Source: Hyphomonadaceae bacterium
GTDB lineage: Bacteria > Pseudomonadota > Alphaproteobacteria > Caulobacterales > Hyphomonadaceae
DNA: 50,065 bases
Assembly: GCA_022844475.1 (NCBI GenBank)
Contig: JALHLR010000029.1
Span: 1-50,065 of the forward strand
Reading direction: 5' to 3'
Below, piece by piece: positions 1 to 8,078 of the stretch. Under the pieces are notes generated by a model. It saw only the letters and a program-made list of their open reading frames with translations. It ran no database searches and was not told where the DNA came from. Position numbers and translations under genes: made by a program. How positions within the stretch are numbered: the stretch's first letter is position 1; the number at the start of each line of letters is the position of its first letter.

Positions 1-52
1 AGAATACTTTACATCATGTTCGATTTACTTGTCATACCCTTTTTGGCTCCGG

Positions 53-90
53 AACAAAGCATCCGATTCCGGATGCGGCGAAGCTTTGTC
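53..90 (+). repeat. Nested inverted repeat in the leader of the first gene
   Basis: An outer arm ACAAAGC (54-60) pairs with GCTTTGT (83-89), and an inner arm GCATCCG (59-65) pairs with CGGATGC (70-76) around the loop ATTC; the two folds share bases at 59-60, so they compete or partly combine. The element ends four bases before the ribosome binding site of the gene starting at 108. There is no T-run after it, so it is not a standard terminator. A role in the 5' leader is an inference. Confidence 0.4.
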
Positions 91-107
91 CTGAAGGAGG
101 AATCCCC

Positions 108-554
108 CTGCGGACGATTTCGACTCTGGCGATCCGGGCAATTGGCTTGGTCTGCTCCACCGCCGGCTGTTCGCAGCATGATCTGATGGCGATGCATGCC
201 CCCGCGCACGCAAAGGTTGCGATGCCAGAGGCCCCCGCTCCGGGGCCGCCGGGCCAGACGCTGAACCTGCAGGGTGACCACTCGGCGTGGATCAATAGTG
301 ACCACATGCGCGGCTTCTACGCACTGTCGAAAGAGGCGCTGAGCAAGGGCGCGCCGCCGCTCGACGCCGAGAGCTATCGTGAGAAGTCGTATGTGATTTT
401 CCGGGCGTTCGGGACGTCTCTGCGCGCCGATCCGGACCTGATGGTGGACCACCTCAAGGACATTCCGGGGCAGATGGTCACGATCGTCAGGGACGATCCA
501 AAGGTGCTGGACAGCTACGACAGCTTTGTCGTGGCGTTGATGGGGCCGCAGTAG
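108..554 (+). CDS. Small lipoprotein of unknown function, probable CTG start
   Basis: I do not recognise the family. The protein would be 148 residues. From CTG at 108 it begins MRTISTLAIRAIGLVCSTAG and then Cys, which is a short basic start, a hydrophobic stretch and a plausible lipobox (STAGC), so a lipid-anchored envelope protein is likely. A strong Shine-Dalgarno sequence, AAGGAGGA (94-101), lies six bases before this CTG. The only other in-frame starts are a TTG at 147, which would remove most of the signal peptide, or internal ATGs after the lipobox. The mature part is rich in Ala and Pro at first, then charged. It ends in TAG directly against the stop of the convergent gene at 555. No catalytic motif is visible. 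Confidence 0.6.
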   Translation: MRTISTLAIRAIGLVCSTAGCSQHDLMAMHAPAHAKVAMPEAPAPGPPGQTLNLQGDHSAWINSDHMRGFYALSKEALSKGAPPLDAESYREKSYVIFRAFGTSLRADPDLMVDHLKDIPGQMVTIVRDDPKVLDSYDSFVVALMGPQ

Positions 555-986
555 CTATTGCGGATTCGGCCCTCCATAGGGCCTGTCCATATCGGTGACG
601 ATAAGCCAGCGACCGCCGTCATTCTGCAGCGTCAGCACGAACTTGCCGCCAGCCGGGTCAGCGGGCTGTTCGGCGTACTCGCCGATGATGTAGGCGAGGT
701 CGCCGCTGTAGCCGTGGTCGAGCCCGCGCAGGTCAAGCGGCCCGCCGCTGCCGTTGTAGCAGGCTTCGACACCGGCGCGGTCAGTCACGGGCGGGCAGGC
801 GTTCGGCACGACGGTGCGGCCTTCAGCGAAGAGTGCAGCCAGGGCCTTTGCGTCGCGCGCCTTCCAGGCCGCCGTGTAGTCGTCGAGCACGCGCTGGAGC
901 GATGGCGGGAGTATCTCGTCGCCAGAGGCGAGTGTGGTCGTGCAGCCTGTAAGGGCCAATGCCGCCAGGGTGGCAAGCGCCTTCAT
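555..986 (-). CDS. SnoaL/NTF2-like (DUF4440-type) lipoprotein
   Basis: The 143-residue protein starts MKALATLAALALTGC, a short lipoprotein signal with lipobox LTGC, which is why the start at 986 is preferred to a longer reading that begins at 1040. The mature region has the pattern of a cone-shaped SnoaL/NTF2-like domain: a helix with LDDYTAAWKARDAKALAALF, then a ligand-pocket strand region and a C-terminal sheet ending GRWLIVTDMDRPYG. Proteins of this type are small-molecule binding or enzymatic folds, and many exported ones have no known job. It is convergent with the preceding lipoprotein and lies 37 bases downstream of the M20 peptidase gene on the same strand, so the two could be cotranscribed. 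Confidence 0.65.
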   Translation of the reverse strand: MKALATLAALALTGCTTTLASGDEILPPSLQRVLDDYTAAWKARDAKALAALFAEGRTVVPNACPPVTDRAGVEACYNGSGGPLDLRGLDHGYSGDLAYIIGEYAEQPADPAGGKFVLTLQNDGGRWLIVTDMDRPYGGPNPQ

Positions 987-1023
987 GATGTCTGGCCCGT
1001 TTGCCTGCGCACACTCGTCAACG

Positions 1024-2481
1024 CTACTGCCCGCCCGCATACATCTTCACAAGCTGGTGCAGGAACATGCGGCCTTCGAGCAGTTGTTTCACGCCGACAC
1101 GTTCGTTGAGGCCGTGGGCGTTCGTTGTGTTGGGGTCTGCGAAGATGCCCGAGACGCCGTAGGTCGGGATGCCGGCGGGCGTGGTGAAGCGGCCATCAGT
1201 GGCGCCGGTGGCCATGGCGGGGATGACGGGCACGCCGGGCCACATCTTCTCGGTGAGCTGTTCAATCGGCCCGAGGATTGCGGCCGGCAGCGGGGGCGCC
1301 TTCATCGGCGTTTCGGGCGTCGAGCGCAGCGTGACCTTGACGTCGCTGTTCTTGATGGCGTCCTGGAGCTGCTCGCGGATCTCCTCCTGGGTGTGGCCGG
1401 GGAAGATACGGCAGTTGACGTTGGCGGTGGCGCGCTGGGGCAGGGCGTTGGGCGCGTGGCCGGCGGTCAGCTGCGTCGCAACGCAAGTGGTGCGCAGCGT
1501 GGCGTTGTAGGAGGGATTTGCCGACAGGCGGCGTATGGCGGCGGCGCTTTCGCCATCAGCAGCATCGCGCATGTCCTGTCCTTCCTGACCGGGCGTGATC
1601 TGGCCCATGCGGCGGAAGAAGGTGCGTGTCGCGTCATTGAACTCGGTCGGGAATTCATAGGCCTGTACCTTCATCAGCGCCTGCCCGAGTTCGTAGATGG
1701 CGTTGTCGGGCACGGGGCGCGAGGAGTGGCCACCCGGATTGGTCACCTCGATGGTGAAGTCCTGATAGAGTTTCTCGCCGGCCTGCACGCCGTTGTAGAG
1801 ATAGCGTCCGGTGGCTGGATCAATGCGCCCGCCGGCGCCTTCGTTGAGTGCGAACTCGGCTGAGATGAGGTCGAGGTGGTTCTCCACCATGTACCTGGCG
1901 CCGATGAATTCGTTGGCGCTCTCCTCGCCGCAGTTCAACATCATCTTGATAGTGCGGGCGGGCTTGTAGCCTTCCTGCCTGTAGCGGATCATCGAGTCCG
2001 TGAAGATCGCGGCCATCGATTTGTCGTCGCTGGCGCCGCGGGCGTAGAAATAGCCGCCTGCTTCCGTCAGCACGAAGGGGTCACGAACCCAGTCTTCGCG
2101 CTTCGCTTCCACGACATCGATGTGCGCCATCAGCAGGATGGGTTTTGCCGCGGCGTCGGAGCCGGGGAGGATGGCGACGAGGTTGCCGTCCTGCGGACGG
2201 TTCGGCTTCGGATCGACGAGGATGTGGAGGTCGCTTTCCGGATAGCCGGCGGCGAGCAGGCGCGCCTTCATCCGTTCCGAGGCGAGCGTGCAGGAGCCCA
2301 CGGAATAGGTCGTGTTGGTTTCGACCAGCTCTTTGTAGAGCGCGCGGAACTCGGCTTCGCCGGCGCCGGGGTCGCCAGATGGAAAGGCCGGGGCGGGCGC
2401 TTCGGAGACGATGGGTGCGACCGGCGCGGTCGTGCATGCGGCAAGCACCATGACAGAAGCGGCGGCAAGAAGGAGGCGCAT
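1024..2481 (-). CDS. M20-family metallopeptidase, exported lipoprotein
   Basis: This 485-residue protein is an M20/M25/M40 zinc aminoacylase or carboxypeptidase-like enzyme. The start at 2481 gives MRLLLAAASVMVLAACTT, a lipoprotein signal with lipobox LAAC. Family landmarks are visible in order: LMAHIDVV (first metal His and the Asp after it), ARGASDDKSM (bridging Asp block), NCGEESANEFIGA (catalytic Glu pair), and a late ATGATDGRF plus NAHGLNERV block with the last metal His. A dimerisation domain lies between. It probably trims peptides in the periplasm. It is preceded by a DUF1761-like gene on the same strand (62 bases) and followed by the SnoaL-like lipoprotein. Exact substrate is unknown. 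Confidence 0.85.
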   Translation of the reverse strand: MRLLLAAASVMVLAACTTAPVAPIVSEAPAPAFPSGDPGAGEAEFRALYKELVETNTTYSVGSCTLASERMKARLLAAGYPESDLHILVDPKPNRPQDGNLVAILPGSDAAAKPILLMAHIDVVEAKREDWVRDPFVLTEAGGYFYARGASDDKSMAAIFTDSMIRYRQEGYKPARTIKMMLNCGEESANEFIGARYMVENHLDLISAEFALNEGAGGRIDPATGRYLYNGVQAGEKLYQDFTIEVTNPGGHSSRPVPDNAIYELGQALMKVQAYEFPTEFNDATRTFFRRMGQITPGQEGQDMRDAADGESAAAIRRLSANPSYNATLRTTCVATQLTAGHAPNALPQRATANVNCRIFPGHTQEEIREQLQDAIKNSDVKVTLRSTPETPMKAPPLPAAILGPIEQLTEKMWPGVPVIPAMATGATDGRFTTPAGIPTYGVSGIFADPNTTNAHGLNERVGVKQLLEGRMFLHQLVKMYAGGQ

Positions 2482-2543
2482 GGTGTACCCTTGAGTCGAT
2501 CTGGCCGGACAAGACCATGGCGCGGGCTGCACGCCAAGCGCCG

Positions 2544-2957
2544 TCAGGGCCAGGCGGAGATCACTGCGCCAGCAGCGAGAAATCCCAGCAGCAGGTGGAT
2601 CGCGTCCATGATCAGCAGGCCGGGGCGTTCGGGGCTGTAGACGAAGGAATACAGACGCGTCGACAGGATCAGGAAGAACCAGATCTGGAAGGTGACGACG
2701 AGCCCTGTGGTGAGGTTTGTGACGCCGCACAGCTTGAGAATGATGGCGAGGCCGATGGCTGTCAGGATCGGCATGATAGGCGAGACCGCCATCTTCCACA
2801 TGTGCGGCTTCAACTCTTCCTGTGTGTAGCCGGACAGCTGCATCCAGAGCTTCGAGAAGACGGCGCCGTAAATGAGGAAGCCGATGGCGTAGAACGCTAT
2901 GGCGGCGACGATGATGGCGAGCCAGTTGTCGCCGACGATCGTTCCCTGCGGTGGCAT
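2544..2957 (-). CDS. DUF1761-like inner membrane protein
   Basis: The 137-residue protein has four hydrophobic segments (about residues 11-33, 59-78, 82-103 and 116-136) and the layout of the DUF1761 family, with [20 protein letters not shown] near the start followed by a [16 protein letters not shown] loop. The start at 2957 is set by the good Shine-Dalgarno AGGGGAG just upstream; a longer reading to 3032 would add 25 non-conserved residues. Function is unknown in the family. It is transcribed toward the M20 peptidase. Confidence 0.65.
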   Translation of the reverse strand: MPPQGTIVGDNWLAIIVAAIAFYAIGFLIYGAVFSKLWMQLSGYTQEELKPHMWKMAVSPIMPILTAIGLAIILKLCGVTNLTTGLVVTFQIWFFLILSTRLYSFVYSPERPGLLIMDAIHLLLGFLAAGAVISAWP

Positions 2958-3030
2958 GCTCAACTCCCCTTTGTCCCGTGGGGATATTAGGCGAGTTGCC
3001 GTTGAGAGTCCATTTCGCGGTGGGGAAAGC

Positions 3031-3059
3031 AAAAAGGCCCGCCGGTGAGGGCGGGCCTT
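3031..3059 (-). terminator. Rho-independent terminator after etfBA
   Basis: On the minus strand AAGGCCCGCC (3050-3059) pairs perfectly with GGCGGGCCTT (3034-3043) around a six-base loop, followed by a run of T (complement of 3031-3035). It lies 24 bases after the etfA stop and ends the etfBA transcript. Confidence 0.85.
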
Positions 3060-3082
3060 GGTGGTCGTCTTGTGCCAGCTGA

Positions 3083-4012
3083 CTACAGCTTGCTTGTCAG
3101 CTCGGGCACGATCTTGAAGAGGTCGCCGACGAGGCTGTAGTCCGCGATCTGGAAGATCGGCGCTTCTTCGTCCTTGTTGATGGCGACGATGATCTTCGAG
3201 TCCTTCATGCCGGCGAGATGCTGGATGGCTCCCGAGATGCCGATGGCGACGTAGAGTTCCGGAGCGACGACCTTGCCGGTCTGGCCGACCTGATAGTCGT
3301 TCGGGGCGTAGCCGGCATCGACTGCGGCGCGCGAGGCGCCAACGCCTGCGCCGAGCTTGTCGGCGAGGGGCAGGATCACCGCGTTGAACTGTTCAGCCGA
3401 CGCCAGCGCGCGGCCGCCGGAGACGACGCGCTTGGCCGACGCGAGTTCGGGGCGATCCGATTTCGCGATCTCGGCCGAGACGAAGGCTGACTTGAAAGGA
3501 CCAGCCGGCGCGGCGGCGGTTTCGACAGACGCGGAACCCGTGGAGGCGACGGCCTGGAAAGCCGTGCCGCGGACGGTGATGACTTTCTTCGCGTCGGACG
3601 ATTTCACCGTCATGATCGCGTTGCCGGCGTAGATCGGGCGCTCGAAGGTCGAGGCATCGATCACTTTCGTGATCTCGGAGACCTGCATCACGTCGAGCTT
3701 CGCGGCGATGCGCGGTGCGGCGTTCTTGCCGATGCTGGTGGCCGGCGCGAAGAAAGCGTCGTAGCCGCCCATCAGCGGGACGACGAGGGCTTCGATGGCT
3801 TCAGCGATGCCATGATCGAAGGCTTCGCCTTCGACATGGATTACCTTGCGGACGCCGGCGAGTTTGCCGGCGGCCTGGGCGGCAGCGCCGGCATTGTGGC
3901 CGGCGACCAGCACGTCGATATCGCCGCCGAAAGCCTGGGCGGCGGCGACGGTCTTGGCGGTGACGTCGTTGAGGGCGGCGTTGCTGTGTTCAGCGAGGAC
4001 GAGAACGGCCAT
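3083..4012 (-). CDS. etfA: Electron transfer flavoprotein subunit alpha
   Basis: The 309-residue protein has the full ETF-alpha architecture: an N-terminal Rossmann-like domain from MAVLVLAEH and the C-terminal FAD-binding domain with [45 protein letters not shown] and [19 protein letters not shown]. With EtfB it carries electrons from acyl-CoA dehydrogenases in the cytoplasm to ETF:ubiquinone oxidoreductase, encoded in this window at 36129. The start lies two bases after the etfB stop, so translation of the two is likely coupled. Length and motifs are complete. Confidence 0.97.
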   Translation of the reverse strand: MAVLVLAEHSNAALNDVTAKTVAAAQAFGGDIDVLVAGHNAGAAAQAAGKLAGVRKVIHVEGEAFDHGIAEAIEALVVPLMGGYDAFFAPATSIGKNAAPRIAAKLDVMQVSEITKVIDASTFERPIYAGNAIMTVKSSDAKKVITVRGTAFQAVASTGSASVETAAAPAGPFKSAFVSAEIAKSDRPELASAKRVVSGGRALASAEQFNAVILPLADKLGAGVGASRAAVDAGYAPNDYQVGQTGKVVAPELYVAIGISGAIQHLAGMKDSKIIVAINKDEEAPIFQIADYSLVGDLFKIVPELTSKL

Positions 4013-4014
4013 TA

Positions 4015-4761
4015 TCAGATGGCTCCCACGGACTTGAGTTTCGTGATCAGGGCGTCGACGTCGGCGACCTTTTCACCGGCTTCACGCTTCTTCGGCTCGG
4101 CGACTTTCACGACCGACAGGCGCGGCGCGATGTCGACGCCGTAGTCGGCGGGCGATTTCGTGTCGATCGGCTTCTTCTTCGCCTTCATGATGTTCGGCAG
4201 CGAGGCGAAGCGCGGTTCGTTGAGGCGGAGGTCGGTGGTGACGACGGCTGGAAGCTGGAGCGCCAGTGTCTGCAGGCCGCCATCGATCTCGCGGGTGACT
4301 TTCAGCGTCTCGCCATCTTTCGCAACGGCGGAGGCAAAGGTTCCCTGCGGCCAGCCGAGGAGGGCGGCGAGCATCTGACCCGTGGCGTTCGAGTCATCGT
4401 CGATCGCCTGCTTGCCGGCGATGACGAGGCCGGGCTGTTCCGCCTCGACGATCTTCGCCAGGATCTTGGCGACGGCGAGCGGTTCGACGTTTGCGTCGGT
4501 CTGCACGAGGATGCCGCGGTCAGCGCCCATGGCGAGACCGACGCGAATGGTTTCCTGCGCCTGGGCGGGGCCGATTGAGACGACCACGACCTCGGTGGCG
4601 AGGCCTTTTTCCTTCATGCGGACGGCCTCCTCGATGGAGATCTCGTCGAACGGGTTCATCGCCATCTTCACGTTGGCGAGGTCCACACCGCTCTGGTCGG
4701 CCTTCACGCGCGGACGGACGTTGTAATCAATCACCCGCTTGACGGGTACGAGCACCTTCAT
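4015..4761 (-). CDS. etfB: Electron transfer flavoprotein subunit beta
   Basis: The 248-residue protein begins [15 protein letters not shown] and holds the AMP-binding Rossmann-like fold of ETF-beta, with [59 protein letters not shown] and the dehydrogenase-contacting region [13 protein letters not shown]. It forms the soluble ETF heterodimer with EtfA. It is first in a two-gene operon ending at the terminator near 3031. The 262 bases upstream (4762-5023) hold no gene and separate it from the divergent esterase, so the promoters of both should be there. Confidence 0.97.
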   Translation of the reverse strand: MKVLVPVKRVIDYNVRPRVKADQSGVDLANVKMAMNPFDEISIEEAVRMKEKGLATEVVVVSIGPAQAQETIRVGLAMGADRGILVQTDANVEPLAVAKILAKIVEAEQPGLVIAGKQAIDDDSNATGQMLAALLGWPQGTFASAVAKDGETLKVTREIDGGLQTLALQLPAVVTTDLRLNEPRFASLPNIMKAKKKPIDTKSPADYGVDIAPRLSVVKVAEPKKREAGEKVADVDALITKLKSVGAI

Positions 4762-5023
4762 CGGTGGAATCTCCGGTCGAAAATCCAGAAACGGGCCGCC
4801 AGGTCCCCAGCAAGTGAGCCTGCGAACCAGCGGGCTTCCCGGTAGCCCCCACGCGCGCCGGAATCAAGTTTCGCGAAGGGCCGCGGGGCAAAAAGCGTCG
4901 ATTTGGCGCGAATGGCGGGGTGGCCAGGGAAACAATCGTGCCGGACAGAGGGTTTTGCGCGTGGCTTTTTCCGGGACGGCGCTAGCCTGACCAGCAAAAG
5001 ACGATGAGGCGGGAGGAACGACG

Positions 5024-6073
5024 ATGTCGCTTGGACGGGTACAGGTAATGGCGGTCGTGGCGCTGCTGGCGGCGGCGTGCGCGAGCACGGTCGATGTCGC
5101 GCGCGTCTCCATGTCCGCCGCCGAAACGGCGCGGGGGCTGGATTGTACATTTCTCACGGAGGCCGAAGCGGCGGCCAGCGCGGGCGTACCCAACGTCACG
5201 CATGAAGGTGTGCGCCTCGTTCCGCAGCCGCCGCCATCGACCGACCCCAACGATGCGATTGCGCAACGGGCGAACATCCCGCGCTCAGCCCAGCCGCCGC
5301 TGACCGCCAGCCAGCAGCGCATCCTGATGTGTGGCTATGAACTGGACGCGGCGAATGCGCGGATGGCGTTCACACTGTTCGTGCCGGAGGGGTATGACCC
5401 TGCCAGGAAGTGGCCGCTGATCGTTGACCTGCACGGGGCGGGGGTGACGCCACTGCAACAGATGCTGTTTGATGGCACGACAGACTTTGCGCAGCGCGAT
5501 GGGTACATCGTGCTGGCGCCGATGGGGTTCTCGACATTCGGTGGGTGGGGGCCGGCCCGCGGCACACCTGTTCTGGTCGAGACGGCTGATGTGAACCCTG
5601 AGACGGGCGCCAAATGGGCGACCAACGCTCTGTCCGAGCTTGATGCGCTGACCGTACTGGGCATGGTGCGGGAGAAGTTCAATGTGGATACGGACAGCAT
5701 CTATCTGATGGGTCATTCCATGGGCGGGTTCGGGACGTTCTTCCTCGGCGCCAAGCACAACACGCTGTGGGCCGGAATCGCGCCTATCGCGGGTGGCGGG
5801 GTGGGACCGAACGCACCGGCAGAGCGGCTGAAGGCCGTGCCGGTGCTGGTGATGCACGGCGCGGAGGACAATGTCGTCAACAAGATGAGTTCACGCGCCT
5901 CGGTGCGAGAGCTGCAGAAGGTCGGCGCACAGCACGTCTATCTGGAGTTTCCGGGGCTGGAGCACGAGTTCTTCATCCGGCGCGGGCGGGAGAACCTGGA
6001 GAAGGTGTTCCACTTCTTCAATCTGGTGTCGCGGAAGACGAATGTCGGGCCGATACCGGAGCCGGCGCAGTAG
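5024..6073 (+). CDS. Alpha/beta-hydrolase lipoprotein (PHB-depolymerase/carboxylesterase type)
   Basis: The 349-residue protein starts MSLGRVQVMAVVALLAAAC, with lipobox LAAAC, so it is probably lipid-anchored. A serine hydrolase fold follows: KWPLIVDLHGAG (oxyanion region, residues about 125-137), GHSMGGFGTFF with the nucleophile Ser near residue 231, VMHGAEDNVV with the acid near 281 and GLEHEFF with the catalytic His near 312. This is the pattern of exported esterases related to PHB depolymerases and feruloyl esterases; the substrate cannot be read from sequence. GGGAGGAACG upstream supplies a ribosome binding site. A hairpin with arms GCTTCTGC and GCAGAAGC follows the stop (6074-6097) but without a T-run. 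Confidence 0.8.
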   Translation: MSLGRVQVMAVVALLAAACASTVDVARVSMSAAETARGLDCTFLTEAEAAASAGVPNVTHEGVRLVPQPPPSTDPNDAIAQRANIPRSAQPPLTASQQRILMCGYELDAANARMAFTLFVPEGYDPARKWPLIVDLHGAGVTPLQQMLFDGTTDFAQRDGYIVLAPMGFSTFGGWGPARGTPVLVETADVNPETGAKWATNALSELDALTVLGMVREKFNVDTDSIYLMGHSMGGFGTFFLGAKHNTLWAGIAPIAGGGVGPNAPAERLKAVPVLVMHGAEDNVVNKMSSRASVRELQKVGAQHVYLEFPGLEHEFFIRRGRENLEKVFHFFNLVSRKTNVGPIPEPAQ

Positions 6074-6157
6074 GCTTCTGCGGACGTTTGCAGAAGCGTG
6101 ACTGGCGGTGCAGTGAACAGCCGCTATCGTGCAACCGTCATTCTTCAGGAACCAGAC

Positions 6158-6448
6158 ATGGCCGACATCTTCGATGATGCCTTCTACGCGCGGGCAGACG
6201 CCCACATCGCCCTTTCCAACGAGCAGGCGGACAGCGCCCCGCGGGAACTGGTGAATGCGTCGATGTTGTTTGCCTCTGCGCGCTTCTGCGCCTTCCTGGC
6301 GGCGGGCGGGTATTCTTCGGGTGAAGCGATGGCGGCGAAGCGCGACGAGATCGCGGACTATTTTGTCGATGGCTTCCGTCAGATGCTTGAGGGCAATCTC
6401 GACGCTTACATCCGTAACTTCGACAGCTACATGAAGCCGAAGGCATAG
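6158..6448 (+). CDS. DUF3144-like small protein
   Basis: The start at 6158 gives a 96-residue acidic protein, MADIFDDAFYARADAHIALS, with a central VNASMLFASARFCAFLAAGG helix and a C-terminal YFVDGFRQMLEGNLDAYIRN. This matches my memory of the DUF3144 family, whose function is unknown. The longer reading from 6098 would add 20 residues that do not fit the family. No signal peptide is visible, so it is likely cytoplasmic. It sits between the esterase and the SDR gene on the same strand. Confidence 0.65.
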   Translation: MADIFDDAFYARADAHIALSNEQADSAPRELVNASMLFASARFCAFLAAGGYSSGEAMAAKRDEIADYFVDGFRQMLEGNLDAYIRNFDSYMKPKA

Positions 6449-6497
6449 CGGGCGGTCCTCGTCGCGCGTAGGCTCTCCTCAAAAGCGGGATGAAACA

Positions 6498-7376
6498 ATG
6501 ACGGGGCGTCTGGACGGCAAGGTTGCGGTGATCACCGGGGCTGCGAGCGGGATTGGCCGCGCGACCGTTGACCTGTTTATTGCGGAAGGCGCGCGGGTGA
6601 TTGCGGCTGACCTGCAGGAGGACAAGGGCGCGCAGATCGAACACGAGCACAAGGACAGGGTGCGCTTTGTCCGTTGTGACGTGATGAACGAGGCGGAGAT
6701 CGCGGCGGCGGTGAATGCGGCGAAGGACAGTTTCGGCAAGCTCGACATCCTGTTCAACAATGCCGGCACGGGCGGTGTGCGCGAGCTCGCGGATGGCGTG
6801 ACGGCCGAGGGTTTTGACTCGGTGATGCATCTGCATGTTCGCGCGGCGCTGTTTGGCATGAAGTACGCCGTGCCGATCATGCGCGAGCAGGGAAGCGGGT
6901 CGATCATCTCCACCGCGTCGATTGCGGGGCTGCGGACGGGCTATGGGCCGCTGCTCTATTCGATCGCCAAGGCGGCTGTCGTTCACATGACGCATGCGGC
7001 TGCGGCGCAGCTGGGCGCCGAGAACATACGGGTGAACTGTATCTGCCCCGGCATGATCGCGACGAACATCTTTGCGGCCTCGTTCGGGATTCCGCGGCAG
7101 CTGGCCGAGACGCGCATCGACGCGCTGGCGGAAGCGAACAAGCATACTCAGCCCATCCCGCGCGGCGGGCGCGGATCGGACATAGCGGAGGCGGCGCTCT
7201 ATCTGGGCTCGGACGGAGCCAGCTTCGTGACAGGACATGCGCTGGTTGTCGATGGTGGCATCACGCTGGGCCCGAATGACGCGACGCGGATGGCGACGTT
7301 CGCGCCGGTGTTTGGGGCGCTGGGCATTGATGCGGAGACGGTGGCGGCGATCTTCAACCCGCCAAAGCGCGACTGA
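6498..7376 (+). CDS. Short-chain dehydrogenase/reductase (SDR)
   Basis: The 292-residue protein is a classical SDR: cofactor motif TGAASGIG at residues 13-20, ADLQEDK after strand two, the structural NNAG near residue 90, a catalytic Ser in STASIAG, and YSIAK near residues 153-157. The Asp at the end of strand two suggests NAD rather than NADP (inference). The C-terminus is about 35 residues longer than the shortest SDRs. Substrate is not evident. It follows the DUF3144-like gene by 49 bases. Confidence 0.9.
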   Translation: MTGRLDGKVAVITGAASGIGRATVDLFIAEGARVIAADLQEDKGAQIEHEHKDRVRFVRCDVMNEAEIAAAVNAAKDSFGKLDILFNNAGTGGVRELADGVTAEGFDSVMHLHVRAALFGMKYAVPIMREQGSGSIISTASIAGLRTGYGPLLYSIAKAAVVHMTHAAAAQLGAENIRVNCICPGMIATNIFAASFGIPRQLAETRIDALAEANKHTQPIPRGGRGSDIAEAALYLGSDGASFVTGHALVVDGGITLGPNDATRMATFAPVFGALGIDAETVAAIFNPPKRD

Positions 7377-7440
7377 ATCGTCACGTAATTGCCATCTCGA
7401 CCGGGTTGTCCGCGCCGGACAAAGGCGCCATTTCAGCGGC

Positions 7441-7896
7441 ATGGCTCTCGATTTTCTCAAGCGAATGATGCGCGCCACGGCGCCTGCGGATCTGCCCGAA
7501 GCGGATGCGCGTTCTGCAGTCGCCGCGGTGCTCGTGATGGCGGCGCGAGCCGACGATCACTACGGCGCGGACGAGAGTCAGGTCGTGGACGACGTGCTTA
7601 TGTCGCGCTTCGGGCTAGATGCCGCCGGCGCGGCAAAGCTGCGGGCTGAGGGCGAGAATGCCGAACTGGAGTCGATCGACATGTACCAGTTCACCAAGGC
7701 GATCCGGACGGCCATCCCGATCGAGGACCGCATCGCGATTGTCGAGGCATTGTGGAAAGTGGTGCTGGCCGACGGCGCCCGTGATCCGCATGAGGACACG
7801 CTGATGCGGCAGCTGGTGGACCGGCTGGGCTTGTCGCCGATGGATAGCGCGCTGGCGCGGCAGCGCGTTCAGGGTGGCGGGAGCATTCGGGCCTAG
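7441..7896 (+). CDS. TerB-family (tellurite resistance-like) protein
   Basis: The 151-residue helical protein starts MALDFLKRMMRATAPADLP and shows the TerB helical-bundle pattern: AVAAVLVMAARADDHYGADE, then IPIEDRIAIVEALWKVVLAD with the acidic helix ends, and DPHEDTLMRQLVDRLGLS. Acidic residues between helices are the usual metal-binding positions in this family. Function in most alphaproteobacteria is unknown; the name does not prove tellurite resistance. It lies 64 bases after the SDR gene. Confidence 0.75.
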   Translation: MALDFLKRMMRATAPADLPEADARSAVAAVLVMAARADDHYGADESQVVDDVLMSRFGLDAAGAAKLRAEGENAELESIDMYQFTKAIRTAIPIEDRIAIVEALWKVVLADGARDPHEDTLMRQLVDRLGLSPMDSALARQRVQGGGSIRA

Positions 7897-8020
7897 AGGC
7901 CTTCCCCCCACTCTGAAAGATCGAGGGGCGGCAGTCGCGGTTGCCCTGTTGGCATGGGCTGCATGTGCAGAACCACGATGAGCGCCAGCAAATGCAAAGA
8001 AATCGTCACGCACTCTAGAC

Positions 8021-8067
8021 CGCCCGCTGGTGGCGGGCTTGCTCCTCCCCGTTGGAAGGGGAGGAGC
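8021..8067. repeat. Two adjacent hairpins between convergent genes
   Basis: GCCCGC (8022-8027) pairs with GCGGGC (8033-8038), and GCTCCTCCCC (8041-8050) pairs perfectly with GGGGAGGAGC (8058-8067). They lie between the convergent TerB-like and S9 peptidase genes. There is no T-run on either strand. They could be a bidirectional transcription barrier or a dispersed palindromic repeat. Confidence 0.45.
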
Positions 8068-8078
8068 AGATTCACGCG

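Noticed and set aside
6138..7478. Long minus-strand open frame opposite the DUF3144-like and SDR genes
   Set aside because: It spans two real genes and the gap between them and has shadow-like composition.
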